A DNA stretch of 64,000 nt from Rhynchospora pubera (GCA_028095005.1 CM051459.1:130985657-131049656); one strand, 5' to 3'; counted from the first letter of the stretch, positions 9,596 through 20,839 are shown. Notes: generated from the sequence alone by a model not told the origin. A program made the numbers and translations.

Positions 9596-10813
9596 GTGCA
9601 TTCCTCCCTTGAGTCATCTTCTCACCATAGTTCGGGAAAAACAATTGTTGATGTTTCTGACGATGAATTGTTCGTCGTGCCACCTCGCTTGCCAAGGCCT
9701 TGTTTGCCTACAGCTGTGACTCATGTTCCTGAACCTGTTCCTGAGTTAATCCCCGAGTTTGTATCTGAGCCTGTTCCATCCCATCAGGTTTCAGAAGGTT
9801 CTGCTCGTTCTTGTCCTCAAACTCCTGCTCGATCTTTTCCTTTGGAGGATGAGGACTTAATGCACTCTGCCTCTACCCCTCTTCAGATTACTGCGAGTTC
9901 CCTCGGGATTCAAATGGATGCCGCAGCTGTCGCTTTGCATTCAATATCTCCCTCATCGACCCAGCTGACTCATTGTCTAACCGAACTCCGAGCAATCTTC
10001 TCTGCTCAAGAGGCTCGTATTGCTTCTTTGGAGGTAGAGTTAGCGAAGGAGAAATCAAAGGTACAAAATTTACATGTTGAACACGAACATCACTATAAGG
10101 ATTGGCATTCTATGACTCACAATTACGTTGATGCTAACAAATTCGTTGTACTGTTCGCTCAGAATTTAGTGAAGGAAAATACCGAGCAAGCCAAAAAACT
10201 GGAGGATTTCGAGCGGCTAAGGCATTTACTGCTTTTGAAACTGGATTCGTCTTTGAGGCAGAAGGATCAAGTCGTGGATCTTCTGACTTCTGCTCGGAAA
10301 GCTCTGGCGGGAGAAACAGATAGGAGGCAGAAAGCCGAGAACATCTCAAAAATTCTCAAGGAAGAAGTAACGAAATTGTCTGTAGAGAACTCTCTTCTTG
10401 TTGGGGCTACCGAGTTATCTCAGGATGACAAGTACAAGATCTTTGAAGAACAACTTCCCTCCTTTCTTCGTTCTCGAGCTTTTAAGAGGGCCGCTGGGAT
10501 GCAATCGGCATCAGTTCTTAGAAATGTTTTACTTCGAGTATGTCGCGGGCTCCAATGGTCCTATCCGATTACAGATCAAGAATTTGGGATTCTTGCAGCT
10601 GACGAGATCCCACATCTTCCTCCCGTCGCCGAGTGTAGTTGGCATCGTTCTGATGATCGACTTCTAGGCCCAGACGGGAAAGTATTATCGGGTACCATTG
10701 ACGTTTTGGGAGAGATGTTCGCTCCTCAATATTCATGGCCTGAAGAACAAGTACCTTGGCCTGCAGATATTCCGAAGCCTGTGGAAGATGAAGATAATTC
10801 GGGATCTGGGTAG
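9596..10813 (+). CDS. Antisense accessory ORF of the gypsy element, coiled-coil part
   Basis: A 405-codon open frame antisense to pol. The first third is rich in Pro, Ser and Glu (VPEPVPELIPEFVSEPVP). The middle, about residues 140-270, is a charged coiled coil (AQEARIASLEVELAKEKSKV; ETDRRQKAENISKILKEEV). The C-terminal part is acidic and Trp-containing. The role of such accessory ORFs in Tat-lineage elements is not established. The frame opens at GTG with no nearby ATG, so translation would need the upstream exon or frame. Base composition is less AT-rich than the flanks, and no stop occurs across 1.2 kb, suggesting the copy decayed fairly recently. Confidence 0.6.
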   Translation: MHSSLESSSHHSSGKTIVDVSDDELFVVPPRLPRPCLPTAVTHVPEPVPELIPEFVSEPVPSHQVSEGSARSCPQTPARSFPLEDEDLMHSASTPLQITASSLGIQMDAAAVALHSISPSSTQLTHCLTELRAIFSAQEARIASLEVELAKEKSKVQNLHVEHEHHYKDWHSMTHNYVDANKFVVLFAQNLVKENTEQAKKLEDFERLRHLLLLKLDSSLRQKDQVVDLLTSARKALAGETDRRQKAENISKILKEEVTKLSVENSLLVGATELSQDDKYKIFEEQLPSFLRSRAFKRAAGMQSASVLRNVLLRVCRGLQWSYPITDQEFGILAADEIPHLPPVAECSWHRSDDRLLGPDGKVLSGTIDVLGEMFAPQYSWPEEQVPWPADIPKPVEDEDNSGSG

Positions 10814-11039
10814 GATAGTATTATGTTCTGAGTATAGCTGGGATTATGGTAGTTTAATATAGTGAAGTAATGTTTTGTGATGCAACTTTTTGCTGTAACA
10901 TGAAGTCTGTTTGAATGGAAATTGCCACTTTACTACAATAGTTGTGCTCTCTCTCTTTTTTTTTTTTTTGAATATGAGATATTTAGAGAATTATTCTCAG
11001 AATTTACGAGTATACTAACTTCAAGACATTGTTAAGTTT

Positions 11040-11345
11040 TGAAATATATATTCCAAGATGCATTCTTAAATATAAAGCACACTAGGTCCGAAATACATTC
11101 TCTAATAACAAGGAATTAATTCCGAGATAAATTCTCAAGGAAAAACATAAAGGACATCAACTCCGAGATACATTCTCAAGGAAATATAAAGTAATTAATT
11201 CCGAGATACATAAAAAGTACATTATTTCCGAGATACATTCTCAAGGAAAAATTTAAAAGTACATTAATTCCGAGATACGTTCTCAAGGAAAACATAAAAG
11301 TACATTAATTCCGAGATACATTCTCAAGGAAATATTTTCTAACTA
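11040..11345. repeat. Gypsy minisatellite 2 (about 38-45 bp unit)
   Basis: About six clear units have the core TTCCGAGATACATTCTCAAGG plus an A-rich spacer (aaaacataaaagtacattaa). More degenerate units extend to the left. It lies between the antisense ORF and the 51-52 bp array. Confidence 0.85.
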
Positions 11346-11956
11346 TTGCTAACTGCACCGAGGTTAATTCTTCTTGATTCTCTCTGTATATATTCACTGA
11401 CAATCCTCAGAAAGAAGTGATTCAGGTCATCTAACACTAACAACCCCGGGTTAGTTATTAAATCTTCCCAGCCTTAGAGGGCGATCTTCTAAGGCTAGGG
11501 AGATCTCCATCACCCGAAACAAGTTCGATCTATTAGATTCGGAACGACTGAGATAACAAAGCCGCTCCTGAATTCACTAGATCCAGGTGTTTCGGGGATG
11601 TTCGGAACTGAAGACTGGTGTATCTCTGATGCGAGTATTTTGCTTTACATCAGCTATCCACCTAAGTCTCCGTTTCCTATTCAGCTATCCTCGTAAGTTT
11701 CCTTATATTTTGTGGGATATATTTTATTTTTCTTTTTCTTTCTCTTTTCCATTGTTGATTTCAAGCTTGGTGAAAACGTTCTGATGTATTTCTCCTTTGG
11801 GGAAGACGATGGATTCTATTTATAGCTTTTTATCAGCTAACTGCCAACCAACTGTATTAATTGTCAGCATTTATTGTCAGATTTACCAGTTTTTGTCTTT
11901 ATTCCCAAGTACAAGCAAAGTACAGTTATTTGTCAGCTTTTCCCGACTTTACTTTT

Positions 11957-12385
11957 TGATGCGTTTACTCCGAGAATTTTCTCGAGGAGGGTCACGACTA
12001 TTTTTTCATGCGCTTACTCCGAGAATTCTCTCGAGGAGGGTCGCGACTTTTATTTTTTCATGCGCTTACTCCGAGAATTCTCTCGATGAGGGTCACGACT
12101 TTATTTTTTCATGCGCTTACTCCGAGAATTCTCTCCAGGAGGGTCACGACTTTTATTTTTTCATGCGCTTACTCCGAGAATTCTCTCGAGGAGGGTCACG
12201 ACTTTATTTTTTTCATGCGCTTACTCCGAGAATTCTCTCGAGGAGGGTCACGACTTTATTTTTTTCATGCGCTTGCTCCGAGAATTCTCTCGAGGAGGGT
12301 CACGACTTTATTTTTTTCATGCGCTTACTCCGAGAATTCTCTCGAGGAGGGTCACGACTTTATTTTTTTCATTCGCTTATTGGTC
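11957..12385. repeat. Gypsy minisatellite 1 (51-52 bp unit, about 8 copies)
   Basis: Unit starts fall at about 11958, 12007, 12059, 12110, 12162, 12214, 12266, 12318 and 12370 (last partial). The unit is catgcgcttactccgagaat, then tctctcgaggagggtcacga, then ctttatttttt. It contains the perfect palindrome GAGAATTCTC. Later units are nearly identical, so homogenisation is recent. The array sits just past the integrase end, the 3' UTR zone where Tat elements are known to grow tandem repeats. Confidence 0.95.
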
Positions 12386-12437
12386 GATTACGATATTGGT
12401 AGAGACCGGCTACGATATTGGTCGACTTCTATCCCTT

Positions 12438-12959
12438 CTAAATGTAAAACTTTCTGAGATGGGCAGCATTCCAAGCATTTGGAATGCGCTTGCCTCTCAT
12501 ATCCCTGAGATGGTAAGCCCTGCCCTCAATAGACTTGATGATCTCGAATGGGCCTTCCCATGCGGGATCAAGTTTCCCCACTTGTTTACCTGTCGCTTCA
12601 ATCTTCCTGAGCACCCAATCGCCTGGTTGGAAATGTTTGGGAGCGACTTTCCTATCGAAGCCCCTTCGCATTCTTCTCTGATACTCTTCCATCTTCACTC
12701 GAGCTTCCTCCCTCAACTCGTAAATGGTCTCCAAATCTTCTTCCCTTCGAGTTCCATTCTTCTCCCAAGTATACGACTTCGTTCTCAAAGTAGGGTGTAC
12801 TGCTTTCATAGGTGTGACAGCCTCCATTCCATAGATCATGGAAAAAGATGAGCGGCCTGTGGAAGAGCGAGGTGTGGTACGATAGGCACATAAGATTTCA
12901 TCTAGATATTCAGGCCAAGTATTTTTGTTGCCTTCGACTTTTCTCTTCAATCCGTCCAA
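12438..12959 (-). pseudogene. Gypsy integrase, C-terminal part
   Basis: It reads DGLKRKVEGNKNTWPEYLDE, then LCAYRTTPRSSTGRSSFSMI, then the PGDWVLRKIEATGKQVGKLD and GPFEI motifs of the gypsy integrase C-terminal (GPY/F-like) region. It is the direct continuation of the integrase core at 12966-13313 and is separated only by a TGA at about 12960-12962. Related elements read VTNRTILDGL here, so the stop replaces Arg. Confidence 0.85.
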
Positions 12960-12965
12960 TATAGT

Positions 12966-13380
12966 TCAGTTGGATACCTCGGCTAAACCATTAGATTGGG
13001 TATGACAGACTGAAGAAGTGCATGATCGGATACCCAGTCCTTTGCAAAAATCCTGAAATGGAACGCCAGTAAACTGTGTGCCATTGTCGGAGATGAAGGT
13101 ATGTGGAATCCCATATCTATACACGATCTGATGCCTCGCGAAATCCACTATCTTTTGCGATGTGATGGTTGCCAGAGGTTTGGCTTCAATCCATTTGGTG
13201 AAATATTCCACGGCCACCACTAAGAATTTAACATTTCCTTGTCCTTGAGGGAAAGGCCCCAACAGGTCTAATCCCCACACATCGAACGGCCATGAGCTGG
13301 AGATGGATTGCATTGGATGAGGTGGTTGTCTCGGTATGCGGGCGTGGAATTGACATTTTTTGCACCTGCTCTAACGATCC
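12966..13380 (-). pseudogene. Gypsy integrase core
   Basis: On the minus strand it reads CKKCQFHARIPRQPPHPMQS, then WPFDVWGLDLLGPFPQG (first catalytic Asp), and FISDNGTQF (second Asp). The Glu region survives as AEVSN before the nonsense codon. It is in a different frame from the upstream RT-RNase H frame, because the zinc-binding HHCC part is deleted between GRRIVRAG and CKKC. Strand transfer activity is not expected. Confidence 0.85.
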
Positions 13381-15358
13381 TCCTTCCTAGTGAAGTTATT
13401 CCTTGATGGCTACCGCATATTCCTTCATGCACTTCGGCAATAATTCCGTCCGCTTTCGCTCTTCCAACACATGTGAGCCAGGGTATTCCATATCCCTTTT
13501 TCAGTAAGAGACCATCTCGGATAGTAAATTCGAGAGCCCACCGCTTTACTTTTCGGACGACCTTGTTCTCTTTTGGGAGTTTTCTTTCTTTGAGGAAATT
13601 CCATAACAAAGCATACCACTCCTTTCCTGCCTCAACTATATACACTTCGAATGCGAGAACATCAATGCTGGGGTGTGGCACTTCCAACATAACAATGGGC
13701 TTTTTCCGATCTAGATCGCTTTCTTTAGCAATCTTAGACAGAGCATCTGCTGTTTCATTTTGAGTTTGTGGCACATACTCCACAGAAGCACTTTCAAAGG
13801 CAGCTAACACTGTTTTCACTTTCTCCAAGTATAGGGCTAGCCTTTCGTTTATTGCTTCATATTCTCCTTTGATTTGGTTTACCACCAGCTGAGAATCCAT
13901 GTAGAAACTCACACTTCTTGCTCCGATTGCCTCCATAAGTCGCATACCTGCCAACAACGCCTCATACTCTGCGACATTGTTGGATACCTCGAAAGTCAAA
14001 TGTATCGCATAATAAAATTTCTCGCCTTTCGGTCCTTTTATCTCAACTATAAAGTCGGCAAGAATTTGTCCTTTGTATGCTGTCCTTGTTTCGAAACTCA
14101 CATCATATTCGGACAACTCGACTGCCCATTTTAACATCCGTCCTGCTACATCCAGTTGTCCCAAAACTTTTCGAAAAGGCATGTCGGTGAGCACTTTGAT
14201 GGGATGTGCTTGAAAGTACGGTTTGAGTTTCCGAGATACTATCATGACTGCGAATGCCACTTTTTCAACAGGAGGGTATCTTATCTCAGCATCTCGCAAA
14301 ATGCGAGACACAAAATAGACAGGTTTTTGTTGGTTTTCTTCAATCTTAATGAGAGCTGCACTCACGACTGTTTCAGAAGTTGCCACATAAAGGTAAAGGG
14401 TTTCCCCTTTCGTGGGTCTACTGATGATCGGTGGTGTAGCCAGATATTCCTTTATCTTTTCAAAGGCATTTTGACATTCTTCTGTCCACTGGAACTTCTT
14501 GTTTTTCCTGATCGTCTGGAAAAATGGTTGAAACACTTCGGCTGATTTTGAAATAAATCTGTTTAGGGCAGCTATTCGCCCTGTTAATTCTTGCACTCCT
14601 TTGACTGTTTTTGGTGGTTCCATATTCACGATCGCCTGACACTTGCTCGGATGGACTTCTATGCCTCTCTCGGATACGATAAACCCTAAGAACTTTCCAC
14701 TTCCGAGACAGAAAAAACACTTCTTTGGGTTTAATCGCATTCCGACTTCTTTCATTTTTGCGAACACTCTCTCCAAGTGTTGCACATGTTCTTCCCCCGA
14801 ACAACTTTTGATCACCATATCATCGACATATGCTTCCATAATCTTCCCGATTTCTTCTTGAAACAATTTGTTCACCATCCTTTGATATTCTGCTCCTGCG
14901 TTTTTCAGAAAGAAAGGCATGACCTTGTAACAATAAATCCCTTTTTCTGTGAGGAAACTGGTTTTCTCTTCGTCTTCTGTACACATTTTAATCTGATGAT
15001 ATCCTGCGTTGGCATCAACAATGCTCAAGTGAGAAAATCCCGCAGTCGAATCCACTAATGCATCAATGTTCGGCAATGGGAAAGGATCTTTCGGACAGGC
15101 TTTGTTGAGGTCAGTGAAATCAATACACATTCTCCACTTGTTGTTAGGTTTCGGAACCACCACTGGATTGGCTAACCAAGCAGGGCATTTGACCTCGCGA
15201 ATAAATCCAGCTGCGAGTAACCTTTGCACCTCCTCCTCAATTATTGTTCTTCGTTCGGGTCCGAACTTCCTTTTCTTTTGATGGACTGGTCTGGCATTTG
15301 GAAAGAGTTTGATTTTGTGCTCCGCAATCTCCCTCCTAATACCCGGCATCCAGATCAA
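13268..15358 (-). pseudogene. Gypsy reverse transcriptase and RNase H
   Basis: A 696-codon frame. RT shows CPKDPFPLPNIDALVDSTAG, YCYKVMPFFLKNAGAEYQRM and the catalytic YVDDM at about residue 180. Family members have MPFGLKNAGA, so Gly is replaced by Phe. The RT-connection follows (PVYFVSRILRDAEIRYPPVE). A second RNase H-like domain contains NNVAEYEALLAGMRLMEAIG and YMDSQLVVNQIKGEYEA, but the DGSSN-type segment with the first catalytic Asp is missing through an internal deletion after ADFIVEIK. The start is also a deletion join: the RT N-terminal linker begins at MPGI directly after the protease frame. Confidence 0.9.
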
Positions 15359-16914
15359 TTGTATGCAGATGGTGCATTAACCACTATAAATTTTACCCTC
15401 GATATTACACTGTTGGGGGGTTCCCCGAACTCGACTTCCAGATCAATTGTCCCAAGTGGTATCACGGTGTCTCCTGCAAAGCCAACTAATGGTTTGTCCA
15501 TCGGAGTCAGGGGGTATGAAGCCAAATTAAGTTGCCTTAATGCGTCGAAATATAGCACATCTGCTGAACTTCCCGTGTCCACTAAGATTCTTTTGACACG
15601 CATGTCATGTATTCGCAGCATCAACACTATGGCATCATCATGTGGGTAACGGACGCCTACGCAATCTTCAGGCCCGAAAGAGATTCGGATATTAGTTAAG
15701 GACCCCTCTGCATGCAAGTGAAATACCTCATAACGCGAAAGTTGAGATAATCTTCTCGGATCTGCGTATGAAGCTCGTTGATGAGATTTGTCGCCGCCAG
15801 ATGCGTCCCCTCCTGCGATGAACATCACTACCGGAGACCCTTTGTTTTCTTCTCTAGGTTTATTCGGAACATTTTGTCGCTGGATGGGAATATTGTTCGG
15901 GTTGTTTCGGTTGTCGGTTCTTTTCCATAGGTTATTGTATGGTTTTCGTTGCCACTGGTTGTTGAAAGATTCTCTAGTTCGGTTATCCTTGGCTCCTTCT
16001 TTCTCAATGTACTTCTCCAACAAATGTGTATGTCGGATTAACCTTTCTATTTCATCTTTCAACTTCAAACAATCTCGGGTGCGATGTCCCGAACTGCGAT
16101 TGTACTCGCAGTAAGCCGACTTGTCAAACTTCTCTGCTTCTACCAGTGGTTCGGGTTGTTGCAACTCCTTGCTATCTTTGATAACATTAAACAATCGCTC
16201 CCTGGATTCTGTACATATGTGGTAAGTAGAGTACAGGGGTGCATATGCCTCTCCCGTCTTTCTGTAATTGTGGAGTTTGTATGTCGCTCCTTTAATCACC
16301 TTTGCATTCCTCCTCCTCCCAAGAGGGGATCCATTGCGAGGTTGAGGCAGAGGAGAACAACTTCTTCTCGTTGGCGTTGTGATATGTCTCTCCGTGACAT
16401 GTTGCCAACTCATTCGTTCTGCATCTTCTTCTGCCTGTATCACTTGTTGTGCACACTCCCTGAATTCTCGAAAAGATCCACAATCTTTTTTTATCAGCTC
16501 GTATCTCAAATTCTTACTCCGAAGACATTGTAACACTGCTGCCAGCACCAGTTTCTCATCAAAATCAGAAACTTTGTACGCCACTTCGGAGAATCTCGCG
16601 AGATATGCTCGTGATGATTCATATGGTTCTTGCTTTAGGGTCATGAGTCTTGTGCATTTGACGGTTGGTGCTCTTAATCCTCCGGACCTTCCCAAAAATT
16701 TGTCAGTTAAGTCGTCAAAACTATGGATTGACCCTTGGGGTAGTCGCGAATACCATTCCCATGCACTTTCTGTTAATCTTGTCGGAAAAACTAAGCACAT
16801 CACTCTGTCAGATGCGTGTGTTATGGCCATCATTGCTCGAAAGCTATTCACAAAAGCTTGAGAATCCTTGGCTTCTCCCCTTGGATATCTATCAAGATGG
16901 GGGTAATTTTTCAT
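15355..16914 (-). pseudogene. Gypsy Gag capsid region and protease
   Basis: The capsid (retrotrans_gag) part reads AFVNSFRAMMAITHASDRVM, ESAWEWYSRLPQGSIHSFDD and LVLAAVLQCLRSKNLRYELI. The zinc knuckle is degenerate (CEYNRSSGHRTRDC lacks the second Cys). The aspartic protease motif is VDTGSSADVLYF. The frame stops at APSAYN, right where related proteins go on to AILGRPW, because the following segment is deleted. It overlaps the RT frame by four bases. Confidence 0.85.
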
Positions 16915-16946
16915 GTCAATTCGCGCCCCTTGATATAACCTTCGCG

Positions 16947-18246
16947 CTAAGGCACCGACGGGTGGTGACCCCGATCCTTCTGATTCACATGCACTATCTG
17001 AACTATGTTCGCGGCGCTGCCTTGTTTTGGCACGACCCCTGGGAGATCTTTTCTCTTCGCGTTCCCATCATTATTCATGTTCCTTCCCGACAATACCTCT
17101 CTGTCTTCACCCATTTGTGGTGCCCTTGTTCTTTCCACCCGAGATCCTAAGGGCTCCTGATTCATTTGTGGGATAGGTAATGACGGCGCAAGAATTGCAA
17201 GAGATGGACTTGGGTTTGTTGGGATGATGTTTTCGGGAGGCCTGGGAATAGTTTGTGGCCTAGGATGTTCAGGTTGTTGAGGTGTTCGCGTCCATGAGTA
17301 AGGATTAGGGGTATTCCATGAAGTATGTACACCCCATTGAGCTGGATGGCCCCATGGAAAATAAGTGGATGGAACCTCTGGTCTAGGAAAACCATAAGTG
17401 TTATGTTGGGGAGGATACCAGTCTGTCATATGAGCTTGTGGTATTGTGTGGTGAACATATCCCGTAGGATGCCATTGGAACACGTGTGGAGGTTGTCCTT
17501 GATTGTACATTTGTGGTTGTCCATCTGCTCTCCATGCTACGCCTTGACGAGGATCAACGACATATCCGTAACTTTGAGGAGGTTGCGTTACGTTTGGCAT
17601 ATGTCGCGGATCCTGAATCTCCGGTCTTGGTGGATTTAACTGCACTGTTGGAGGAGTGGCTGATGTGAAGGCTGCTTGCAACGTTTGCTCTACGATATTT
17701 GTGAGATCTGCCTGAGAGAGAGAGCGTTGGTTCTCTAAATTGGTGGTGGTTCTCTGCTCTTCGCGAGATTGTGAGATCTGCCGTAGATGTTTCGGGTTTT
17801 TCCAATCTTGGCTCTTCGCGAGGTTGTTGAATAGCTTGCAAGATCGGGTGTATTGTAACTGGTGTTGCTCTCTCGGATTCTTCACGAGATTGTACAGCCT
17901 GTAATATCGGGTGTATCACAGCTGGCACTGCTCGTTCTGATCCCAGATCTGGTGGTGTATCGTTGTTTGGCTGTTCGGGGTTGACTAGCCGTGTAGTTAG
18001 ATCGCCAACTACTGTTTGTGTTCCTGCAACTTCAGCATTCTGCTTGTTTTGAGGCTCAGTGTTTATCAGATCTGGTTGTAGTTGATGAACTGCATCGCCT
18101 GTTGCCTGAGGTGTGGAGAGATCGATCTGGGATTGAGATTCAGATCCAGCTTCGTGAAGAACAAAGTGTCTCTCCTTGCTTAGTTTACTGGTAGCAAACT
18201 CCAGATCCAACCGCCTGGGTTGAATCGCACTCCTATTCTCATTCAT
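16947..18246 (-). pseudogene. Gypsy Gag N-terminal region, frameshifted
   Basis: Two overlapping frames carry the Gag leader. 18246-17554 begins MNENRSAIQPRRLDLEFATS and has a duplicated motif (VIHPILQAVQSREE / TIHPILQAIQQPREE). 17885-16947 carries the Pro/Gln-rich part (RSLSQADLTNIVEQTLQAAF; QPPQSYGYVVDPRQG). The switch between frames falls around 17780, so a frameshift sits there. The ATG at 18246 lies 46 bp after the primer-binding site and is the natural start. Confidence 0.75.
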
Positions 18247-18291
18247 TTCTCAGGTTACCAAATGCAACTTTGAATTGCCAATGGTCGAATT

Positions 18292-18304
18292 CAGGTGGGC
18301 GCCA
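18292..18304 (-). other. Gypsy primer-binding site
   Basis: On the minus strand, TGGCGCCCACCTG follows the LTR end CTTATCA after two bases (AC). A TGGCGCC start is typical of Tat-lineage elements. Confidence 0.75.
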
Positions 18305-18306
18305 GT

Positions 18307-18727
18307 TGATAAGCTCAGTTTTGGCAGAGATTAACAACGTGAGAGAATTTAGAGATGAGAATGAGTGAAAAATGTATTTTATTGATTATTTGAGAATTAC
18401 AATCTGTATACTACTAGCTCTTCTCTCTACAAAAATGCCAACCCCTCTTACAATCGTCTACCCCCTCTATATATAGACCTATTTTCTATAACAGAATGCT
18501 GACGTCACTCGACAGCCGTTAGCCAACTTGATGCCTCTAGATTCTCCCGAGTTATGTTCGGTGGAGCGCTCCGTATGAGTTCGTTAGGGCCTGTCCTCCC
18601 GACTTTATTTGAGACGCGCTGTTTAATTTTACTTTTTCCCGCTTCTTTACCTCCGTTGTGGGTCTTCTTTTGGGTTGGGTTCCATATTCTTCTGTTTGGG
18701 CCGAGCTTTATCAGGCCGGCCCTATCA
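18307..18727 (-). mobile_element. Gypsy LTR (5' LTR, 421 bp)
   Basis: The ends are TGATAAG and CTATCA, giving the inverted TGATA/TATCA termini. A TATA box CTATATATAG (minus strand, about 18466-18476) fits the LTR promoter. Right of 18727 the sequence switches to DNA homologous to 45.15-45.48 kb, which fixes the outer boundary. Confidence 0.75.
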
Positions 18728-19000
18728 CTTTTAAAATATTAGATTGGGTTCGGATGATTGTTGTACTATAAAAGCGTGACAGGATGAATACATTATTATT
18801 TTAATTAGCACCATTTATTTGTTTGTGAAGTAATAAGATTCGATACATTGTGGACTCACTATATAACTAACAAGCAAGAACAACTATATCTACAACAGTT
18901 ACTATCTAGAAATCCACTATCCAATCCAAGAAAAATTTGTTAAAAAAGGTCCCCATGCAGCACAAATCCACAATCCATTACTATAAAATTGAACGACTCG
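18728..19000. repeat. Duplicated segment, partner at 45.15-45.48 kb
   Basis: The block from ggatgattgttgtactataa to gcagcacaaatccacaatcc (about 18728-18990) matches 45160-45460 in direct orientation with small indels. The partner sits just 3' of the RPS18 gene. No RPS18 exon follows here. Confidence 0.85.
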
Positions 19001-20402
19001 TATCTATTCGGAATAGACTATTCCTATGGTCAATATATATCCGAGTACAGAAGAAATTGAACAAAATATCAACAAAAAAAAAATTGCGTATTTTTATATT
19101 GTACTTGAACTAGGCGTATAATAAATAATAAATGAATTAACGTAGCTATTTCATTTTAGGCCACTTTAATTTCGATCAAATGCCAACATCCCCGACTCCC
19201 CGGCCCGTAGCGAGGAAATTCCTAAAATTTTATGTTTAATTTTTTGGGTAATTCTAATGTGGACACAAAAAATTCTGACCGTCCATTTTTTATTAATCGG
19301 ACGGCTTCGAATTACATAATAAATTTCGCGCCTCTAATCTTTTCCGTTAAGTTTAACAGAAGATTTTTGGCTGAAGGCCAAAATAGTCCATTTGCTCAAA
19401 GCGTCTCTTCGTTTATTTCGTACATCCTCCTCTCCGGTATTCACATCGTGGTTGCCGCATCCTCCTCTCGCCGCACCAGATCCTTTGCTCCGTTCTCTTT
19501 TTCGACCCATCCTCATCGTAACAAATACAAAATAATCGTTTCGAAAAAAACAAATAAAGAAATAAAGAAAAATAAAACAGAAGCAGAAGGGTGGAGCGAT
19601 TAAAAGGGAGAGCGAGCGATCGGCAGCGGAGGGGGAGGAGCGATTATTGATGGTCATTGGTCGAGTGGTCGAGAATCCGTCTTAGTCAACGCCAGTTGCA
19701 CGCCCCCGTCTGATTGATCTCGGAGTTCTGTGTGGTCTTGGCCCGGTGAATCTCCTATTTTACCTGCTGACCTTCCTCACCGGATCATTTCTTTCTGCCA
19801 GCATGGGGTTTCCAGCGATCATTCTACTTCGTGTTATTACCAAGGAGAAAATCAGGTTTGTTGTTAGAATCCATTTACAGGAAGAATTTTTGCATGATAT
19901 AAACTTAATTTTGAGCCAACTTGCATCAAATTTTTCCTCAACTGAGAAAATATGATTGGTGAGTGTGAGGAACTGAGGATTTAATCAACTGGTGAAAAGT
20001 TCGTTTTTCTCTATGTAAATGCAAGCAATTTCTTAGTTACTGTAATGATTTAGATCTTTCAACTGTGTTGTTTGCTCAATTGCCTTTGTTTATTTTTTTT
20101 CCCTTTTGGTAGGTTAATGATAAATTTTACTAATTTCTGGTTCTAAGTTAACAAGGATTGGTGTCTGTAGGCACTTCCAAATTTCTTGTGTATTGTAGAT
20201 GGTGTTGCAAATTAATTCATGCGGTCATGCCTTCCTAATTTTGGATAAGGTGCTCATGTATCAGAATTGAAACTACAATTGAATTTAGACTAGATAAGAT
20301 CCTTTTGTTGAGTTAAAATTGTTGTGTTTTAAGTAAACAATTATACTGGCAGCAGAAGAAATATAGTTAAAGTTCACTACTGAGGATGTCACATGTAAAA
20401 CT
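19001..20402. other. Spacer without recognised gene
   Basis: Around 19.22-19.72 kb the sequence is GC-richer and looks like a promoter or leader (cggacggcttcgaattac; ggagggggaggagcgatt). I saw no convincing exon. Confidence 0.25.
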
Positions 20403-20590
20403 TTAGGGCCCGTTTGGAAGAGACGCGAACTAGCTAGTTCTGCACTCCCCAAACACAGCACGAACAAGCACGGACAAGGAACTAGAGGCTAATTCCTAGT
20501 TCCCCAAAATCTGAGAACTGCAAACTGGGAACAAGAATTGGCGCTAATCCCTTGTTCCTTGTTCGGTGCACAACTTCCGAACACACCCTG
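20403..20590. mobile_element. MITE-like inverted-repeat element
   Basis: The ends AGGGCCCGTTTGGAAGAG and ACTTCCGAACACACCCTG are inverted. The body has inverted ggaactag / ctagttcc motifs. No clear target duplication was found. Confidence 0.5.
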
Positions 20591-20839
20591 AACACTACTA
20601 AGACAAACTTTTTATGCCGAGTCATTTGCTTTCCTTTTCAAATGCTGAATGCTTCCACTCCTCTATGTTTTATAAAAAGTAGTAAAGATTAAAGGAGAAG
20701 GACCATTTTAAACATTTTGAAGCAAATTGGTAAAGGGAAATGTTCCTGAAATTTTCCTTTTATTTTGAGGATTACACAATAAAAATTGTTTTTCACAAAA
20801 ATGAGTTAAAATAACATGTCAATTTCTGCATTATTGTAG

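Larger units (their letters stand above)
9180..18727 (-). mobile_element. Ty3/gypsy retrotransposon (Tat/Grande-like), defective, left LTR missing
   Basis: In minus orientation the order is LTR (18727-18307), primer-binding site, gag, protease, reverse transcriptase, RNase H, integrase, two minisatellites, and an ORF on the opposite strand (9180-10813). An antisense ORF between integrase and 3' LTR is characteristic of Tat-lineage elements such as Grande and Ogre. The coding part is broken by several in-frame deletions, frameshifts and a nonsense codon, so it is not autonomous. No second LTR matching 18307-18727 was found, so the element looks truncated on its 3' side near 9.18 kb. Confidence 0.85.

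Noticed and set aside
11040..12385. CRISPR-like array
   Set aside because: Repeats are tandem minisatellites without unique spacers, inside a retrotransposon in a plant nuclear context.
11797..12851. Long overlapping open frames rich in MRLLREFSRGGS-type repeats
   Set aside because: They are translations of the 51-52 bp minisatellite. The unit length is mostly not a multiple of three and no frame has stops, so three frames stay open by chance. The rest is antisense of integrase.
13473..17150. Several plus-strand frames across the gypsy gag-pol region
   Set aside because: They are shadows of the minus-strand polyprotein; none shows a family pattern.
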